Origin: Paraburkholderia phytofirmans PsJN
GTDB taxonomy: Bacteria; Pseudomonadota; Gammaproteobacteria; Burkholderiales; Burkholderiaceae
Direction of reading: 5' to 3'
DNA: 64,000 nt
NCBI RefSeq assembly: GCF_000020125.1
Contig: NC_010676.1
Location: forward strand, 2,170,001 to 2,234,000
Each line of letters begins with the position of its first letter. Position 1 is the stretch's first letter. Shown piece by piece: positions 38,008 through 46,908 of this stretch. A program made the translations under genes and the position numbers. Under the pieces are notes generated by a model. The model saw only the letters and a program-made list of their open reading frames with translations, ran no database searches and was not told the DNA's origin.

Positions 38008-39021
38008 TCACCACCGATAGCCCACGCCGCCGAAAATCACATCCGAGTCACGATCATAACGGGTCACGACGCGGTTCCATGCGAGCCGCGCGTTCCAGTG
38101 CCCGGTCAGCCGATAGGAGCCCGCAATCGTGACGAGGCCGGAGAACTTGCCGGCGCCCGGCCCCGGCGTCGCACTGTTTTCGTTCTCGTTGATCGCATAG
38201 TAGGCACCCACGCCGAGCGCCAGCGCGACCTTGTCGTTTAGGAACGCGCGGGTAGCCCACAACTGGCTCGTGAAACCGTCGCGGCGCGCCACCTTGCTGC
38301 TGCCTTCGTGAAGATAGCCGATCGTCACGTCGAGATACTTTGCAAGGCCTCGCCGGTACTCGACTGCGCCGCCGAGCGCACTCGGCGAACTGGTCGAGTT
38401 AACGATGGTCTTGCCCAGATACACCGCCACTTCGTTATTGGTGACCTTATGGGCACTGCCGCTCGCCCAATCGCGCGGGCCCGGCGAACCGGGCAAGTCG
38501 AGCTGGTAGCCGACGCCGAACATCACGCTGGTCGCATCCGGCCCGCGCTGAACGTGCACGCGATTCAACTGAAGCTGCGTGATCCACCGGTTCGATGCGT
38601 AGTACGCCCCGCGCACGCTGTACACCACGCCCCAGCCGTGGGTGTCGGAATAACTGCCGCCTTGCTCCGAGGTGGTCGTATCGAAGTAGCGATATGGGCC
38701 GACGCCTGCTTGCACGACGAACTGCGGGCTGCCGACGGGAATGCGCGCCCACAACTGGACCATCTGGCCGTCGCGATGATGATCGGGAATGTGCCCTTCG
38801 TTGAGCCACGTGAAGCTCGCGGCGAAATATTGCCCGAGGCCTTCCTGATAGTTGAAGGCCCACGTATAGGTGTTAATACTGCTCGCGCGCGAGGCGCCGC
38901 CGAATAGCGAAAATTCCTGAGCGTGACCGAGGGTGGAAATGAACAGCAGGCCGAGTCCCGTAACGCAGGCTGCCGCCTTGGGCACCAGACGGCGTCGGGC
39001 AGCAGATATCAGAGTCCGCAT
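38008..39021 (-). CDS. Outer-membrane beta-barrel protein with internal duplication
   Basis: The 337-residue protein has a signal peptide ending GHAQ after an Arg-rich start. The mature part consists of two similar halves (about 37-170 and 188-337). For example SFTWLNEGH and TIGYLHEGS align, as do VGPYRYFDT and VGAYYAINE, and NRVHVQRGPDATSVMFGVGY and NRVVTRYDRDSDVIFGGVGY. Alternating aromatic strands and the terminal VGYRW fit an outer-membrane barrel. The N-terminal ATG at 39019-39021 is chosen because the signal peptide begins there; two upstream ATGs are in frame. No function is recognised. The gene is divergent from motA. Confidence 0.75.
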   Translation of the reverse strand: MRTLISAARRRLVPKAAACVTGLGLLFISTLGHAQEFSLFGGASRASSINTYTWAFNYQEGLGQYFAASFTWLNEGHIPDHHRDGQMVQLWARIPVGSPQFVVQAGVGPYRYFDTTTSEQGGSYSDTHGWGVVYSVRGAYYASNRWITQLQLNRVHVQRGPDATSVMFGVGYQLDLPGSPGPRDWASGSAHKVTNNEVAVYLGKTIVNSTSSPSALGGAVEYRRGLAKYLDVTIGYLHEGSSKVARRDGFTSQLWATRAFLNDKVALALGVGAYYAINENENSATPGPGAGKFSGLVTIAGSYRLTGHWNARLAWNRVVTRYDRDSDVIFGGVGYRW

Positions 39022-39447
39022 GCGGGATTCTTCTCCGGTTGAGTCGCTAGCGCTGCCAGTGTTCATGATCGACGGAGATTCGTGACGCGGCAAGGCGTCA
39101 CACGGGATGCCGCCGGTCCAGTCTGTCCGTCATGCTAGCAGACCGAATCGGTAAAAAGGTTACGCATCGGTTTTGCGTCAGCGGCGTATTGGCTCAGGTT
39201 TTTACGCGCTCCGTGAATACAAGTTGCAATTGCAACGAATCGTGAAACGCGGGCAAATTTACCGGCACCAATTCAAAAACTAACCGATTAGTGAATTTTT
39301 TGGCGTTTCATCCGGGCTGGCACTTCAGCAACAGCGATTTCAGCCGTTTACCCATACATGCAAAGAATTTTGTGACGCACCAGAAAAGCCCTTGAAACAG
39401 GGCCTGTTCTGATCGACCGTGCGCCGCGCAAGATAATCGGAGAGAGC
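39022..39447. other. Divergent promoter region between the barrel protein gene and motAB
   Basis: This AT-richer 426-bp region has a perfect 14-bp palindrome at 39223-39236 and an AATTCA/TGAATT pair around 39270-39297. No gene was recognised. It must drive both transcription units, but no flagellar sigma-28 promoter could be assigned with confidence. Confidence 0.45.
39223..39236. promoter_or_regulatory. Candidate operator palindrome upstream of motA
   Basis: GTTGCAATTGCAAC is a perfect 14-bp palindrome about 210 bp from each of the two divergent start codons, in an AT-rich stretch. Its symmetry fits a homodimeric repressor site. No regulator gene is adjacent. Confidence 0.35.
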
Positions 39448-40317
39448 ATGTTTGTTGCAATCGGGTGGCTTCTGGTGATCGGTTCCGTGATCGGTAGTTT
39501 TGTCGGCGTGGGTGGGCATCTGCCGGCGCTCCTTCAGCCGTTCGAACTACTCTGTATTTTTGGTGCGGCAATCGGCGCATTCGTCGTGAGTAATCCGACT
39601 TCCACGCTGAAGAAAACCATCAAGGCGATTCCGTCATGCTTTAAAGGCGGCGGCTACACCAAGGAAAAATACCTGGAGCTGATCGCGCTGCTTTATGAAC
39701 TGCTTCAGAAGGCGCGCAAGGAAGGCATGATGTCGCTCGAAGCCGACGTCGGCGCGCCGGAAGAAAGCGTGATCTTCCAGAAGTATTCGCACGTGCTGGA
39801 GGATCATCATCTGCTCGACTTCATCGTCGACTATTTGCGCATGATGTCCGGCGGCAATGTGAACGTACTCGAAGTGCAGGACCTGATGGATGAGGAGCTG
39901 GCCACGCATCACGCGGAAGCGTCGGTCGCGGCCAATGCGATTCAGAAAATGGCCGACGGCCTGCCAGCCTTCGGTATTGTCGCCGCGGTCATGGGCGTCG
40001 TGCATACCATGGGTTCGGTCGGCGCACCGCCCGCCGTGCTCGGCGAGATGATCGCCGGCGCGCTGGTGGGCACGTTCCTCGGCATTCTGCTCGCGTATGG
40101 CTTCATCGGCCCGGTCGCCGACCTGCTCAATGCGAAGGGCCGCGCCGAGGCCAAGCCGTACCAGTGCGTGAAAGCGGTGCTGCTCGCGTCGCTCTCCGGC
40201 TATGCGCCGCCGATCGCTGTCGAGTTCGGCCGCAAGGTACTGTTCACCGCCGACCGTCCGAGCTTCCAGGAACTCGACGACGCTGTGCGCGCCACCAAGA
40301 TGCCGAAGTCGGCCTGA
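39448..40317 (+). CDS. motA: Flagellar motor stator protein MotA
   Basis: The 289-residue protein has four membrane helices (two near the N terminus and two at about 165-220) and the cytoplasmic loop that touches FliG. Conserved marks include ARKEGMMSLEADV, DGLPAFGIVAAVMGVVHTMG and GALVGTFLGILLAYGF. With MotB it forms the proton channel that drives flagellar rotation. GGAGAG lies just before the ATG. It is 11 bp ahead of motB. The usual flhDC and cheYAW neighbours are not here. Confidence 0.95.
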   Translation: MFVAIGWLLVIGSVIGSFVGVGGHLPALLQPFELLCIFGAAIGAFVVSNPTSTLKKTIKAIPSCFKGGGYTKEKYLELIALLYELLQKARKEGMMSLEADVGAPEESVIFQKYSHVLEDHHLLDFIVDYLRMMSGGNVNVLEVQDLMDEELATHHAEASVAANAIQKMADGLPAFGIVAAVMGVVHTMGSVGAPPAVLGEMIAGALVGTFLGILLAYGFIGPVADLLNAKGRAEAKPYQCVKAVLLASLSGYAPPIAVEFGRKVLFTADRPSFQELDDAVRATKMPKSA

Positions 40318-40328
40318 CGCGGAGCGCC

Positions 40329-41321
40329 ATGATGAGCGAAAGAAGATCGCGCGCCTCGCGGGAGGAGCAGGCACCCGCGCCGGTGATCGTGCGCCGGTCG
40401 AGAAAAGGCGGCGACCACGGCGCCCATCACGGCGGCGCATGGAAGATCGCCTACGCCGATTTCGTCACCGCGATGATGGCGTTCTTCCTGCTGATGTGGC
40501 TGCTCGGCTCCACGTCGAAGTTCGACAAGCAGGGTATCGAAGATTATTTCAACACGCCGCTGTCGAGCCTGCTCGGCGGCAACGAAGGCACGACCGCCGC
40601 GCGTCCGAGCGTGGTGCAAGGCGGCGGACGCGACATCTCCGATACGCGGCCCGCGGTCGGCAAGAAAAGCCAGAGCGAACCGACACCGCCCGCCGTGACC
40701 ACACCGTCGGTGGCGCCGTCCGATGCCACGCGTCTCGAACAACTGAAGGCGAAGCTCACCGCCTTGATCGAGCAAAGCCCCATATTGAAGGCGTTCAAGG
40801 ATCAGATCCGCATCTCGATCACGAACGAAGGGCTGCGTATCGAGATCGTCGATTCGCAAAACCGGCCGATGTTCCCTTCCGGCAGTTCGAAGCTTCAGCC
40901 GTATGCGGTGACGATCCTCACGCAGATCGGCGCGGCCCTGAACGATGTCGACAACCGCGTTTCGATTGCCGGCCATACGGATGCCGTGCCGTACACCGCG
41001 GGCCCGGAAGGTTATTCGAACTGGGAACTGTCGTCGGAACGCGCGAACGCCGCGCGCCGCTCGCTGGTCGCGGGCGGCATGCATGGCGAAAAACTGCTAC
41101 AGGTGCGTGGACTGGCCGACGTATTGCCGCTGAACAGCCAAGTCGCCGACGAGCCGACCAATCGGCGCATCAGCATTCTCGTATTGAACAAGGCCGCGGA
41201 ACTCGCCTTCTTTCACGATGGCGGACGCACTGCGATCGACGAAGCCACGCCGGCAAGTTCGGCCATTCCCACCGTGATCGGGCGCTTGCAGCCGGTGACC
41301 GGTTCGCATAGCACGCCGTAG
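40329..41321 (+). CDS. motB: Flagellar motor stator protein MotB
   Basis: The 330-residue protein has a basic N terminus, one membrane helix with the essential proton-carrying Asp (D44 in IAYADFVTAMMAFFLLMWLL), a periplasmic linker and an OmpA-like peptidoglycan-binding domain (ISIAGHTDAVPY, then NRRISILVL). It anchors the stator to the wall. Two consecutive ATGs are possible, with GGAG at 40321-40324 fitting the second (40332) slightly better. It overlaps no gene and follows motA closely. Confidence 0.95.
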   Translation: MMSERRSRASREEQAPAPVIVRRSRKGGDHGAHHGGAWKIAYADFVTAMMAFFLLMWLLGSTSKFDKQGIEDYFNTPLSSLLGGNEGTTAARPSVVQGGGRDISDTRPAVGKKSQSEPTPPAVTTPSVAPSDATRLEQLKAKLTALIEQSPILKAFKDQIRISITNEGLRIEIVDSQNRPMFPSGSSKLQPYAVTILTQIGAALNDVDNRVSIAGHTDAVPYTAGPEGYSNWELSSERANAARRSLVAGGMHGEKLLQVRGLADVLPLNSQVADEPTNRRISILVLNKAAELAFFHDGGRTAIDEATPASSAIPTVIGRLQPVTGSHSTP

Positions 41322-41407
41322 CATTTTTCGGCCGCGTGTTCGATAGATTTGGCGGGTGCGCTCGATAACGCACATTGCAAGGCACCTGCGTGTATAAAAT
41401 CGAACCC

Positions 41408-42091
41408 ATGCGCCCTGCCCTTTCCGAGCAACGGGAGCCCGAACTTCCGCTGCATACGCCCAGTGTATCGTCGGTGACACTCGCCGCGATCATCGCGGTC
41501 ATTGCGTGGATTTCGATCGTCGCGCAAGCCGAGGTGACGATCGATCGCACGCTCGCCCGCGGGCTCAGCGTGCTCGACGGCCTCGCCCGCATGAGCAGTT
41601 ACCTCACCAATCTCACGGCGCTCGCCTGCGCGATCTGTTTCACCTGCGTGGCCTTGCGCAGACACAGATCGACGCCCGCGCGCTTTTTCCGGCAGCCTAC
41701 CGTCGTGACCGCCGTGGTGGTGTACATGGCGTTCGTGGGGATCGCCTATAACCTGCTGTTGCGAGGTTACTGGACGCCCACGGCGTTCCGGATGCTGCTC
41801 AACGAATCGCTCCACAGTGTCTTGCCCATGCTCTCCGCGCTCTACTGGGTGCTGTTTGTGCCGCGCTTTCATCTCAAGCTGCGGCATTGTCTGTGGTGGC
41901 TGGTGTATCCGCTGACCTACCTTGGCGTGACGTTCTGGCGCGGGCGTTTGTCGGATTTCTATCCCTATCCGTTCATCAATGTCGAAAGGCTCGGCTTCAC
42001 GCACGCCATGGTGAATTCCGCGCTGCTGTTCGGCGGCTTCCTTATGTTGATGGCCCTATTCGTGGGGATCAATTCCCGGCGGCGGCACTGA
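41408..42091 (+). CDS. Pr6Pr-family membrane protein
   Basis: The 227-residue protein has six predicted membrane helices and the family marks YLTNLTALAC, LHSVLPMLSALYW and LWWLVYPLTYLG. The family is related to eukaryotic FAR-17a/AIG1-like membrane hydrolases, but its bacterial function is unknown. The ATG at 41408 lacks a good ribosome site; an upstream TTG in frame is possible. It follows motB by 86 bp, possibly co-transcribed. Confidence 0.8.
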   Translation: MRPALSEQREPELPLHTPSVSSVTLAAIIAVIAWISIVAQAEVTIDRTLARGLSVLDGLARMSSYLTNLTALACAICFTCVALRRHRSTPARFFRQPTVVTAVVVYMAFVGIAYNLLLRGYWTPTAFRMLLNESLHSVLPMLSALYWVLFVPRFHLKLRHCLWWLVYPLTYLGVTFWRGRLSDFYPYPFINVERLGFTHAMVNSALLFGGFLMLMALFVGINSRRRH

Positions 42092-42262
42092 AGCAACGCC
42101 GGCCTGGCGTCCCTGTTTTTCCCGGTCCCTCGGGCGCGCTTCTTGCGCGCAGTCTGGTGGACGTAAGTCGCGCTTTTCAGCGCGGCGTGCGCGATACCTT
42201 GGTGTGGCAGCGTTGCGATCGCAATGGCTCACACGTAAATTTGACAATGGGAGCAAAAACGT

Positions 42263-42550
42263 ATGGACACCAATTCGGCAGCTAACACGGCGGAAGGCGC
42301 GGTCAAGGAAGTCGCGGGCAAGGTTCAGGGCGCCGTCGGCGACGTGCTGGGCGACACCGGCACGCAAATCGCCGGCAAGGCAAAAGAGCTCAGCGGCAAA
42401 GCGCAGCAACTGGCCGCGAGCACGACGAGTCTCGTGCGTGAGACCACGGCGGAAAGCCCGTTCACCGCGATCGCGGTGGTCGCGCTCGCCGGTTTCGTGG
42501 CTGGCGCGCTGTGGGCGCACGGCGCGGCGGGACGCGACTATCGCCGTTAA
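42263..42550 (+). CDS. CsbD-like stress protein with C-terminal membrane helix
   Basis: The 95-residue protein begins with a CsbD-like helical repeat (EGAVKEVAGKVQGAVGDVLGD, split by Gly at regular spacing) and ends in a Gly/Ala-rich membrane helix (about 68-87). CsbD relatives are general-stress proteins of unclear action. GGGAG lies about ten bases before the ATG. It stands alone. Confidence 0.8.
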   Translation: MDTNSAANTAEGAVKEVAGKVQGAVGDVLGDTGTQIAGKAKELSGKAQQLAASTTSLVRETTAESPFTAIAVVALAGFVAGALWAHGAAGRDYRR

Positions 42551-42686
42551 TTTTCGACGCGGTTGAGCACCGGGCGATCTGCTTCAGGCGATCGCCCGTT
42601 TCGCGTTTTTGCGCCACCGTTTTTGCGCCAGCGTTTATGCACCCCCGTTTGCGCGCTATCGCTTATCCATCCGCTTATCCATCCCC

Positions 42687-43499
42687 TCATGCGCCGCTTT
42701 TCTTGCGGCGCGTCGCGCCCATCTCCAACTCGACCCACGTCGGCGCATGATCGCTCGCATGCGGCTCGCCCCGCACCCAGCGGTCGACGCCCGCATCGCG
42801 CAAGCGCGGCGCGAGGTCGGCGCTCAGCAGCAGATGGTCGATGCGCAAGCCTGAGTTCGTCTCCCAATGCCGGCGGAAATAGTCCCAGAAGGTGTAGACG
42901 CGTTCGTCGCCGAAATGCGTTCGCAGCGCGTCGGTCCAGCCTTGCGCGAGCAGCCGCTGGTAGCGCTCGCGGCTCTCCGGTTGCAACAGCGCATCCTTTA
43001 GCCACGAGCGCGGGTTGTAGATGTCTTCGTCGGTCGGCACCACGTTGAAGTCGCCGGCCAGCACGACCGGATGAGCGCTCTTGTATAGCTTCGCCGCGTG
43101 CTCGATGAAATGGTCGAACCACGCCAGTTTGTAGTCGAACTTGGGGCCCGGTTGCGGATTGCCGTTAGGCAGATAAAGGCACGCCACCAGCACGCCGCCG
43201 ACCGCTGCTTCGATGTAGCGGCTGTGCGTGTCGTCCTCGAAACCGGGCAGGCCACGGCGGCTCTCCAGCGGTGCTTCGCCCTTCGACAGGATCGCCACGC
43301 CGTTCCATGCACTCTGCCCTTGCCAGATCGCGCCATAGCCCGCGTCGCGCAGTTGCTCGACCGGAAACGCGCTGTCCACCGCCTTGAGTTCCTGCAAACA
43401 GACGATGTCGGGCGCTTCGCGTTCGAGCCATTGCAGCAGCGCCGGCAGGCGCGAGCGGATTCCGTTGATGTTGAAGGTCGCGATTCGAAGCCTGGCCAC
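42687..43499 (-). CDS. xthA: Exodeoxyribonuclease III
   Basis: The 270-residue enzyme is an AP endonuclease/3'-exonuclease of base excision repair. It has RIATFNINGIRSRL, the metal-binding Glu in DIVCLQELKA, the catalytic stretch VLAGDFNVVPTDED, and the closing ASDHAPTWVEL motif with the catalytic Asp-His. A GTG start at 43497-43499 with GGAG eight bases upstream gives MARLRIATFN, as in the family; upstream residues in frame are rejected. It is 23 bp downstream of a small gene and likely co-transcribed with it. Confidence 0.95.
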   Translation of the reverse strand: MARLRIATFNINGIRSRLPALLQWLEREAPDIVCLQELKAVDSAFPVEQLRDAGYGAIWQGQSAWNGVAILSKGEAPLESRRGLPGFEDDTHSRYIEAAVGGVLVACLYLPNGNPQPGPKFDYKLAWFDHFIEHAAKLYKSAHPVVLAGDFNVVPTDEDIYNPRSWLKDALLQPESRERYQRLLAQGWTDALRTHFGDERVYTFWDYFRRHWETNSGLRIDHLLLSADLAPRLRDAGVDRWVRGEPHASDHAPTWVELEMGATRRKKSGA

Positions 43500-43522
43500 G
43501 GCATGTTCTCCTGCAGTGCGTG

Positions 43523-43741
43523 CTATTGCGCCGCCGCGTCGCACCACTCCATCGCCCAGGACTTCGCGCATGCAATCGCATCGGCCTGGTCGGAAAAGGC
43601 GTCGATGTCGCCGGAATCGTGCGACTGCACGTGCTCGTTTTTGCGCGGCACGCGAGTGATCTTCGCTCTCGCGTAGTAGAGGCCGTCATCGTCATGGCGG
43701 GCGCGGCAATCGATATGAAAATGCCGGTAGTCGAACTGCAT
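43523..43741 (-). CDS. Small hypothetical protein upstream of xthA
   Basis: The 72-residue product starts MQFDYRHFHIDCRA and has no membrane segment or signal. A strong AAAGGAGA ribosome site precedes the ATG, and xthA begins 23 bp after its stop, so it is a real, probably co-transcribed gene. The pattern of a short domain with Tyr/His-rich start, then IDAFSDQADAIACAKSWA, recalls small DUF proteins of Burkholderiales, but no family can be named. Confidence 0.75.
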   Translation of the reverse strand: MQFDYRHFHIDCRARHDDDGLYYARAKITRVPRKNEHVQSHDSGDIDAFSDQADAIACAKSWAMEWCDAAAQ

Positions 43742-43826
43742 TCGCTCTCCTTTGAACGCGCTTCACTTCAACACAACAGCGGTAGCATCGCTTATACCCG
43801 GACGACTGCGCTCACTGCACGGTGGC

Positions 43827-43856
43827 CATCACGCACGCCGGCTGGCGTGCGTGATG
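43827..43856. terminator. Perfect 13-bp hairpin downstream of the oligomer hydrolase gene
   Basis: A 13-bp stem (43827-43839 with 43844-43856) closes on the tetraloop GGCT, about 48 bp after the hydrolase stop on the minus strand. No T-run follows, so termination efficiency is uncertain. Confidence 0.55.
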
Positions 43857-43903
43857 TGCGTGAAGGCCGCCGTTGTAAGCGCGGCGCGTGCAGTCCGCGC
43901 GAC

Positions 43904-46027
43904 TTAGTTCGGCACGTTCACGGCGCCGTTGGTCACGGTGATCGCGTTGATGCCCGGACTTGCCGCGATCGCGGGCAGATTGGCGGTGGTCAGCGCGGGC
44001 GCGGCGCCGGCCGTGCCGCCACGCGGCACCGTGTGAATCACCTGCGACGGCGGCAGCGGCGTACCGCTCTTCAGATGACTCCACATCAGATTGAGCGCCT
44101 GGATATTGTAGTAATGCAGCGGCACGAAGCGCGTATCGAAGCCCGCCACGCCGAGGAACGCATCGAAATGCTGGGCGTTCGTCACTTCGTAGAACGACAG
44201 CTTGCTCGCGCCACCTTCACTCAGCTGATTCAGGCCGAGATACGGCCGCGATGCATGGTTGATCGGTACCAGCGCATCGGCGCGGCCCTGCACGATAATC
44301 GCCGGCTTGCCATGCAGATTCGCGTTCACGCGAATGGCCTCGACGCTGTTGGTCAGCGCGCCGTTCGTCCACAGCGTACGCAGGCAGGAGGCGCCCGCGT
44401 AACTGCCGTCGGGGGTCGCCAGCCGGTGGTCCGCCGCTCCGCCGCCCGAGTTGAAGACGAGGTTGATGCCGTTGGTCGGCGGCACCCCGTTGCCATTGCC
44501 GAACACCGTGAGCATCGGCGACACGGCCGGTGTGACGCCCGCTGTTCCGGTTGCGCTCGTCGTGCCGAAGCTGAAGTCGCAAAGGTTGGCGGTAACGCTC
44601 GCCTTCGCATACGCGTTCGCGTAAGTCACGGCAACGGCCGGCACCGCTTGCGAGTCCCACATCGGCGCTTGCAGCAGATCGGAGTCGGTCTGGTAGCCGT
44701 TCTGATGCAGCAGCGCGAGCGCGTTGATCGCCTGGGTCGTCACGTTCCCGCCCGCGATCACGCCAGCGCTTGCCAGCGACGCGCACCGTGCGGTGCGAAT
44801 CGCCGTGGTCGTGGCGAGTGGCAGTGCCGTCAGATATGGCGCGCCGGCCGCGGCGGGCGCGAGCGCCGCGCACGGTTGCAGCTGGTTGGCGAGCGTCATG
44901 TAGTCGGCGAGCGGCTTGCCGAATGCACCGACGGGCACGCCGCCCTGAGCCACCGACACCTGCGCGGGCAAACGCAAATTGATCTGCGGCTCGCCGACGA
45001 CGACCGCGGTGATCCAACCGGACGTGTCCTGTTCCGCCGCCGCGAGCGACGCGCCGCCGCCATTACTCACCGATGCCGCGATCGTGGTGATGCTGCCGCC
45101 CGCGTAACGCACCGTGCGGGTCGAACCGTTGAGCGCGCCATACGAATCGTTGAGCGCCCAATACGCGAACTGGATCGCCTCCAACGTATCGTTGCCCCAA
45201 TCCTTCTCGGGATTCTGCTGCGAGTGTGCATGCTTGAACGCGTAGCGATTCGGAAACTGGCTGTTGTAAGTCGCGAGATCGGTGTTGGCCAGGTTGGCCG
45301 TGAAGAGGCTGGCCTTGCCCGCGGCGGCGGCATCCTGCAAGGTGCCGTCGATCAGCGTGACCCGATTGGTCGACAGTTCATGCGCGCCGTTGCCACTGCC
45401 TTTGTCGGTGTACGCCACCGCGCAACCGCGCTTGAGCCCCCACTCGCCGGCCGCCGAAATCGCGCCGTACACGCCGCGCGAACCGGATGACGTCGCCGTG
45501 ACAATGCACGGCTGATCCGGATTGAAGCTGGCCGGTATCTGCACCAGCATGGTGACGTTCTGCGTGCCGCTGCCGTCGTCGGCGTAAGCCAGATATTCCT
45601 TGCCGGCGATCTTGCCTTCGCCGAGCGTGTCGTTGCCGTTCAGATCGACGTTCGGCCCCCAGAAGCGTCCATAGCCGCCGTTCGCCGTCATGTCGACGAG
45701 CGCGCGATAGTTCGACCAGATGGCGAGTCGGCGCAGTTCGGCGGCGGTAGGTTGCGCGGCGTTGGCAATGGCCGGCGCCGTGGCCGACCCGAGGCCGGTT
45801 TTGCCGAGGCCCGCGGTAAGCAAGTCGTCGGTATTGTCGTCGTAGGCCTGCATTTTTACCGAGGAGGCGGTAATGAAACCCGGTAGCGTGTTCGCTTGCG
45901 GCGGCGAATTATCGTCATTGCCGCCGTGGCAGGCAGCCAGTACGACTGACATGGCCAACATGATCGCCAGGGTTCGCACCACCGGCACTGGTTGTTGCGC
46001 GGGCTCGACTCTGAGAGTGGACTTCAC
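43904..46027 (-). CDS. D-(-)-3-hydroxybutyrate oligomer hydrolase
   Basis: The 707-residue enzyme splits 3-hydroxybutyrate oligomers, the second step in polyhydroxybutyrate breakdown. A lipoprotein-like signal ends LAAC (Cys 33), and the probable nucleophile is S321 in ASVSNGGGASLAA. The family stretches GRFWGPNV, AGKEYLAY and GRADALVPINHASRPYLGLN are present. The start is GTG (46025-46027) behind GGAGA. Length matches the family norm of about 700. The signal peptide suggests an exported or periplasmic form. It is divergent from the paoABC operon. Confidence 0.93.
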   Translation of the reverse strand: MKSTLRVEPAQQPVPVVRTLAIMLAMSVVLAACHGGNDDNSPPQANTLPGFITASSVKMQAYDDNTDDLLTAGLGKTGLGSATAPAIANAAQPTAAELRRLAIWSNYRALVDMTANGGYGRFWGPNVDLNGNDTLGEGKIAGKEYLAYADDGSGTQNVTMLVQIPASFNPDQPCIVTATSSGSRGVYGAISAAGEWGLKRGCAVAYTDKGSGNGAHELSTNRVTLIDGTLQDAAAAGKASLFTANLANTDLATYNSQFPNRYAFKHAHSQQNPEKDWGNDTLEAIQFAYWALNDSYGALNGSTRTVRYAGGSITTIAASVSNGGGASLAAAEQDTSGWITAVVVGEPQINLRLPAQVSVAQGGVPVGAFGKPLADYMTLANQLQPCAALAPAAAGAPYLTALPLATTTAIRTARCASLASAGVIAGGNVTTQAINALALLHQNGYQTDSDLLQAPMWDSQAVPAVAVTYANAYAKASVTANLCDFSFGTTSATGTAGVTPAVSPMLTVFGNGNGVPPTNGINLVFNSGGGAADHRLATPDGSYAGASCLRTLWTNGALTNSVEAIRVNANLHGKPAIIVQGRADALVPINHASRPYLGLNQLSEGGASKLSFYEVTNAQHFDAFLGVAGFDTRFVPLHYYNIQALNLMWSHLKSGTPLPPSQVIHTVPRGGTAGAAPALTTANLPAIAASPGINAITVTNGAVNVPN

Positions 46028-46170
46028 GTTTTTCGTCTCCGATATTTGCTAATACCGTTGTGAATGCAACGGCACCCAAATTGCTGCGTGCTGTCCAATG
46101 GATCGCGACGCTTCGGATACCGACGCATCGCTAGCCTGCATTGACCTTTCAATGGAGTCAATAGAACGTC

Positions 46171-46896
46171 ATGTCCTCGCATAACGAAAGTCAGGATCCG
46201 GGCGACGTCCCAGCCGCCATCCCAACCAAACCTTCACGCCGCCGCTTTCTTCAATCTGCTGCCGCTGCCGCCACGGTCGGGGCGGCACCGCATCTGCGCG
46301 CGCAAACCCAAACCCCAACCGCGCCGCCGGCTCAGGTTCAGCAAGCCGTGCCGCCGCGTCCGGTCACGCTGACCGTGAATGGCCGCGCATACACGCTGCA
46401 ACTCGAACCGCGCGTGACCTTGCTCGATGCATTAAGGGAATACGCGGGCCTGATGGGCACGAAGAAAGGCTGCGATCGCGGTCAATGCGGCGCATGCACG
46501 GTGCTCGCCGACGGCCGCCGCATCAACTCATGCCTGACGCTCGCCGTGATGCATGAAGGCGAGAACATCACGACGGTCGAAGGGCTTGCCGCCAACGGCG
46601 TATTGAGTCCGATACAGCGCGCCTTCATCGAACACGATGCCTTTCAATGCGGTTACTGTACGCCCGGGCAGTTGTGCTCCGCGACTGCCCTTCTGAACGA
46701 ATTCCGCAACGGCACCGCCAGCACCGTCACGGCCGATGTCCGCATTCGCCCCGCCCAACTTTCCGACGAAGAAATCCGCGAGCGCATGAGCGGCAACATT
46801 TGCCGCTGCGGCGCCTACGCGAATATCGTGGCCGCTGTACGCGCGGTGCACGAAGGCGGCGGACCAGTCAGCGGCAACGACAACCCCAACGCCTGA
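46171..46896 (+). CDS. paoA: Aldehyde oxidase/xanthine dehydrogenase [2Fe-2S] subunit, Tat-exported
   Basis: The 241-residue subunit has a twin-arginine signal (SRRRFLQSAAAAATVGAAP) and two iron-sulfur domains: the plant-type cluster GCDRGQCGACTV with a later Cys in NSCLTL, and the C-terminal cluster with QCGYCTPGQ and NICRCGAY. It passes electrons between the molybdenum and FAD subunits. Tat export, seen in E. coli PaoA, carries the folded complex to the periplasm. The FAD gene follows after 12 bp. Confidence 0.93.
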   Translation: MSSHNESQDPGDVPAAIPTKPSRRRFLQSAAAAATVGAAPHLRAQTQTPTAPPAQVQQAVPPRPVTLTVNGRAYTLQLEPRVTLLDALREYAGLMGTKKGCDRGQCGACTVLADGRRINSCLTLAVMHEGENITTVEGLAANGVLSPIQRAFIEHDAFQCGYCTPGQLCSATALLNEFRNGTASTVTADVRIRPAQLSDEEIRERMSGNICRCGAYANIVAAVRAVHEGGGPVSGNDNPNA

Positions 46897-46908
46897 CGGA
46901 GCGAACGC

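Noticed and set aside
43520..45490. A 650-codon plus-strand frame opposite the oligomer hydrolase gene
   Set aside because: Arg/Gly-rich shadow of a recognised enzyme; no ribosome site or domain.
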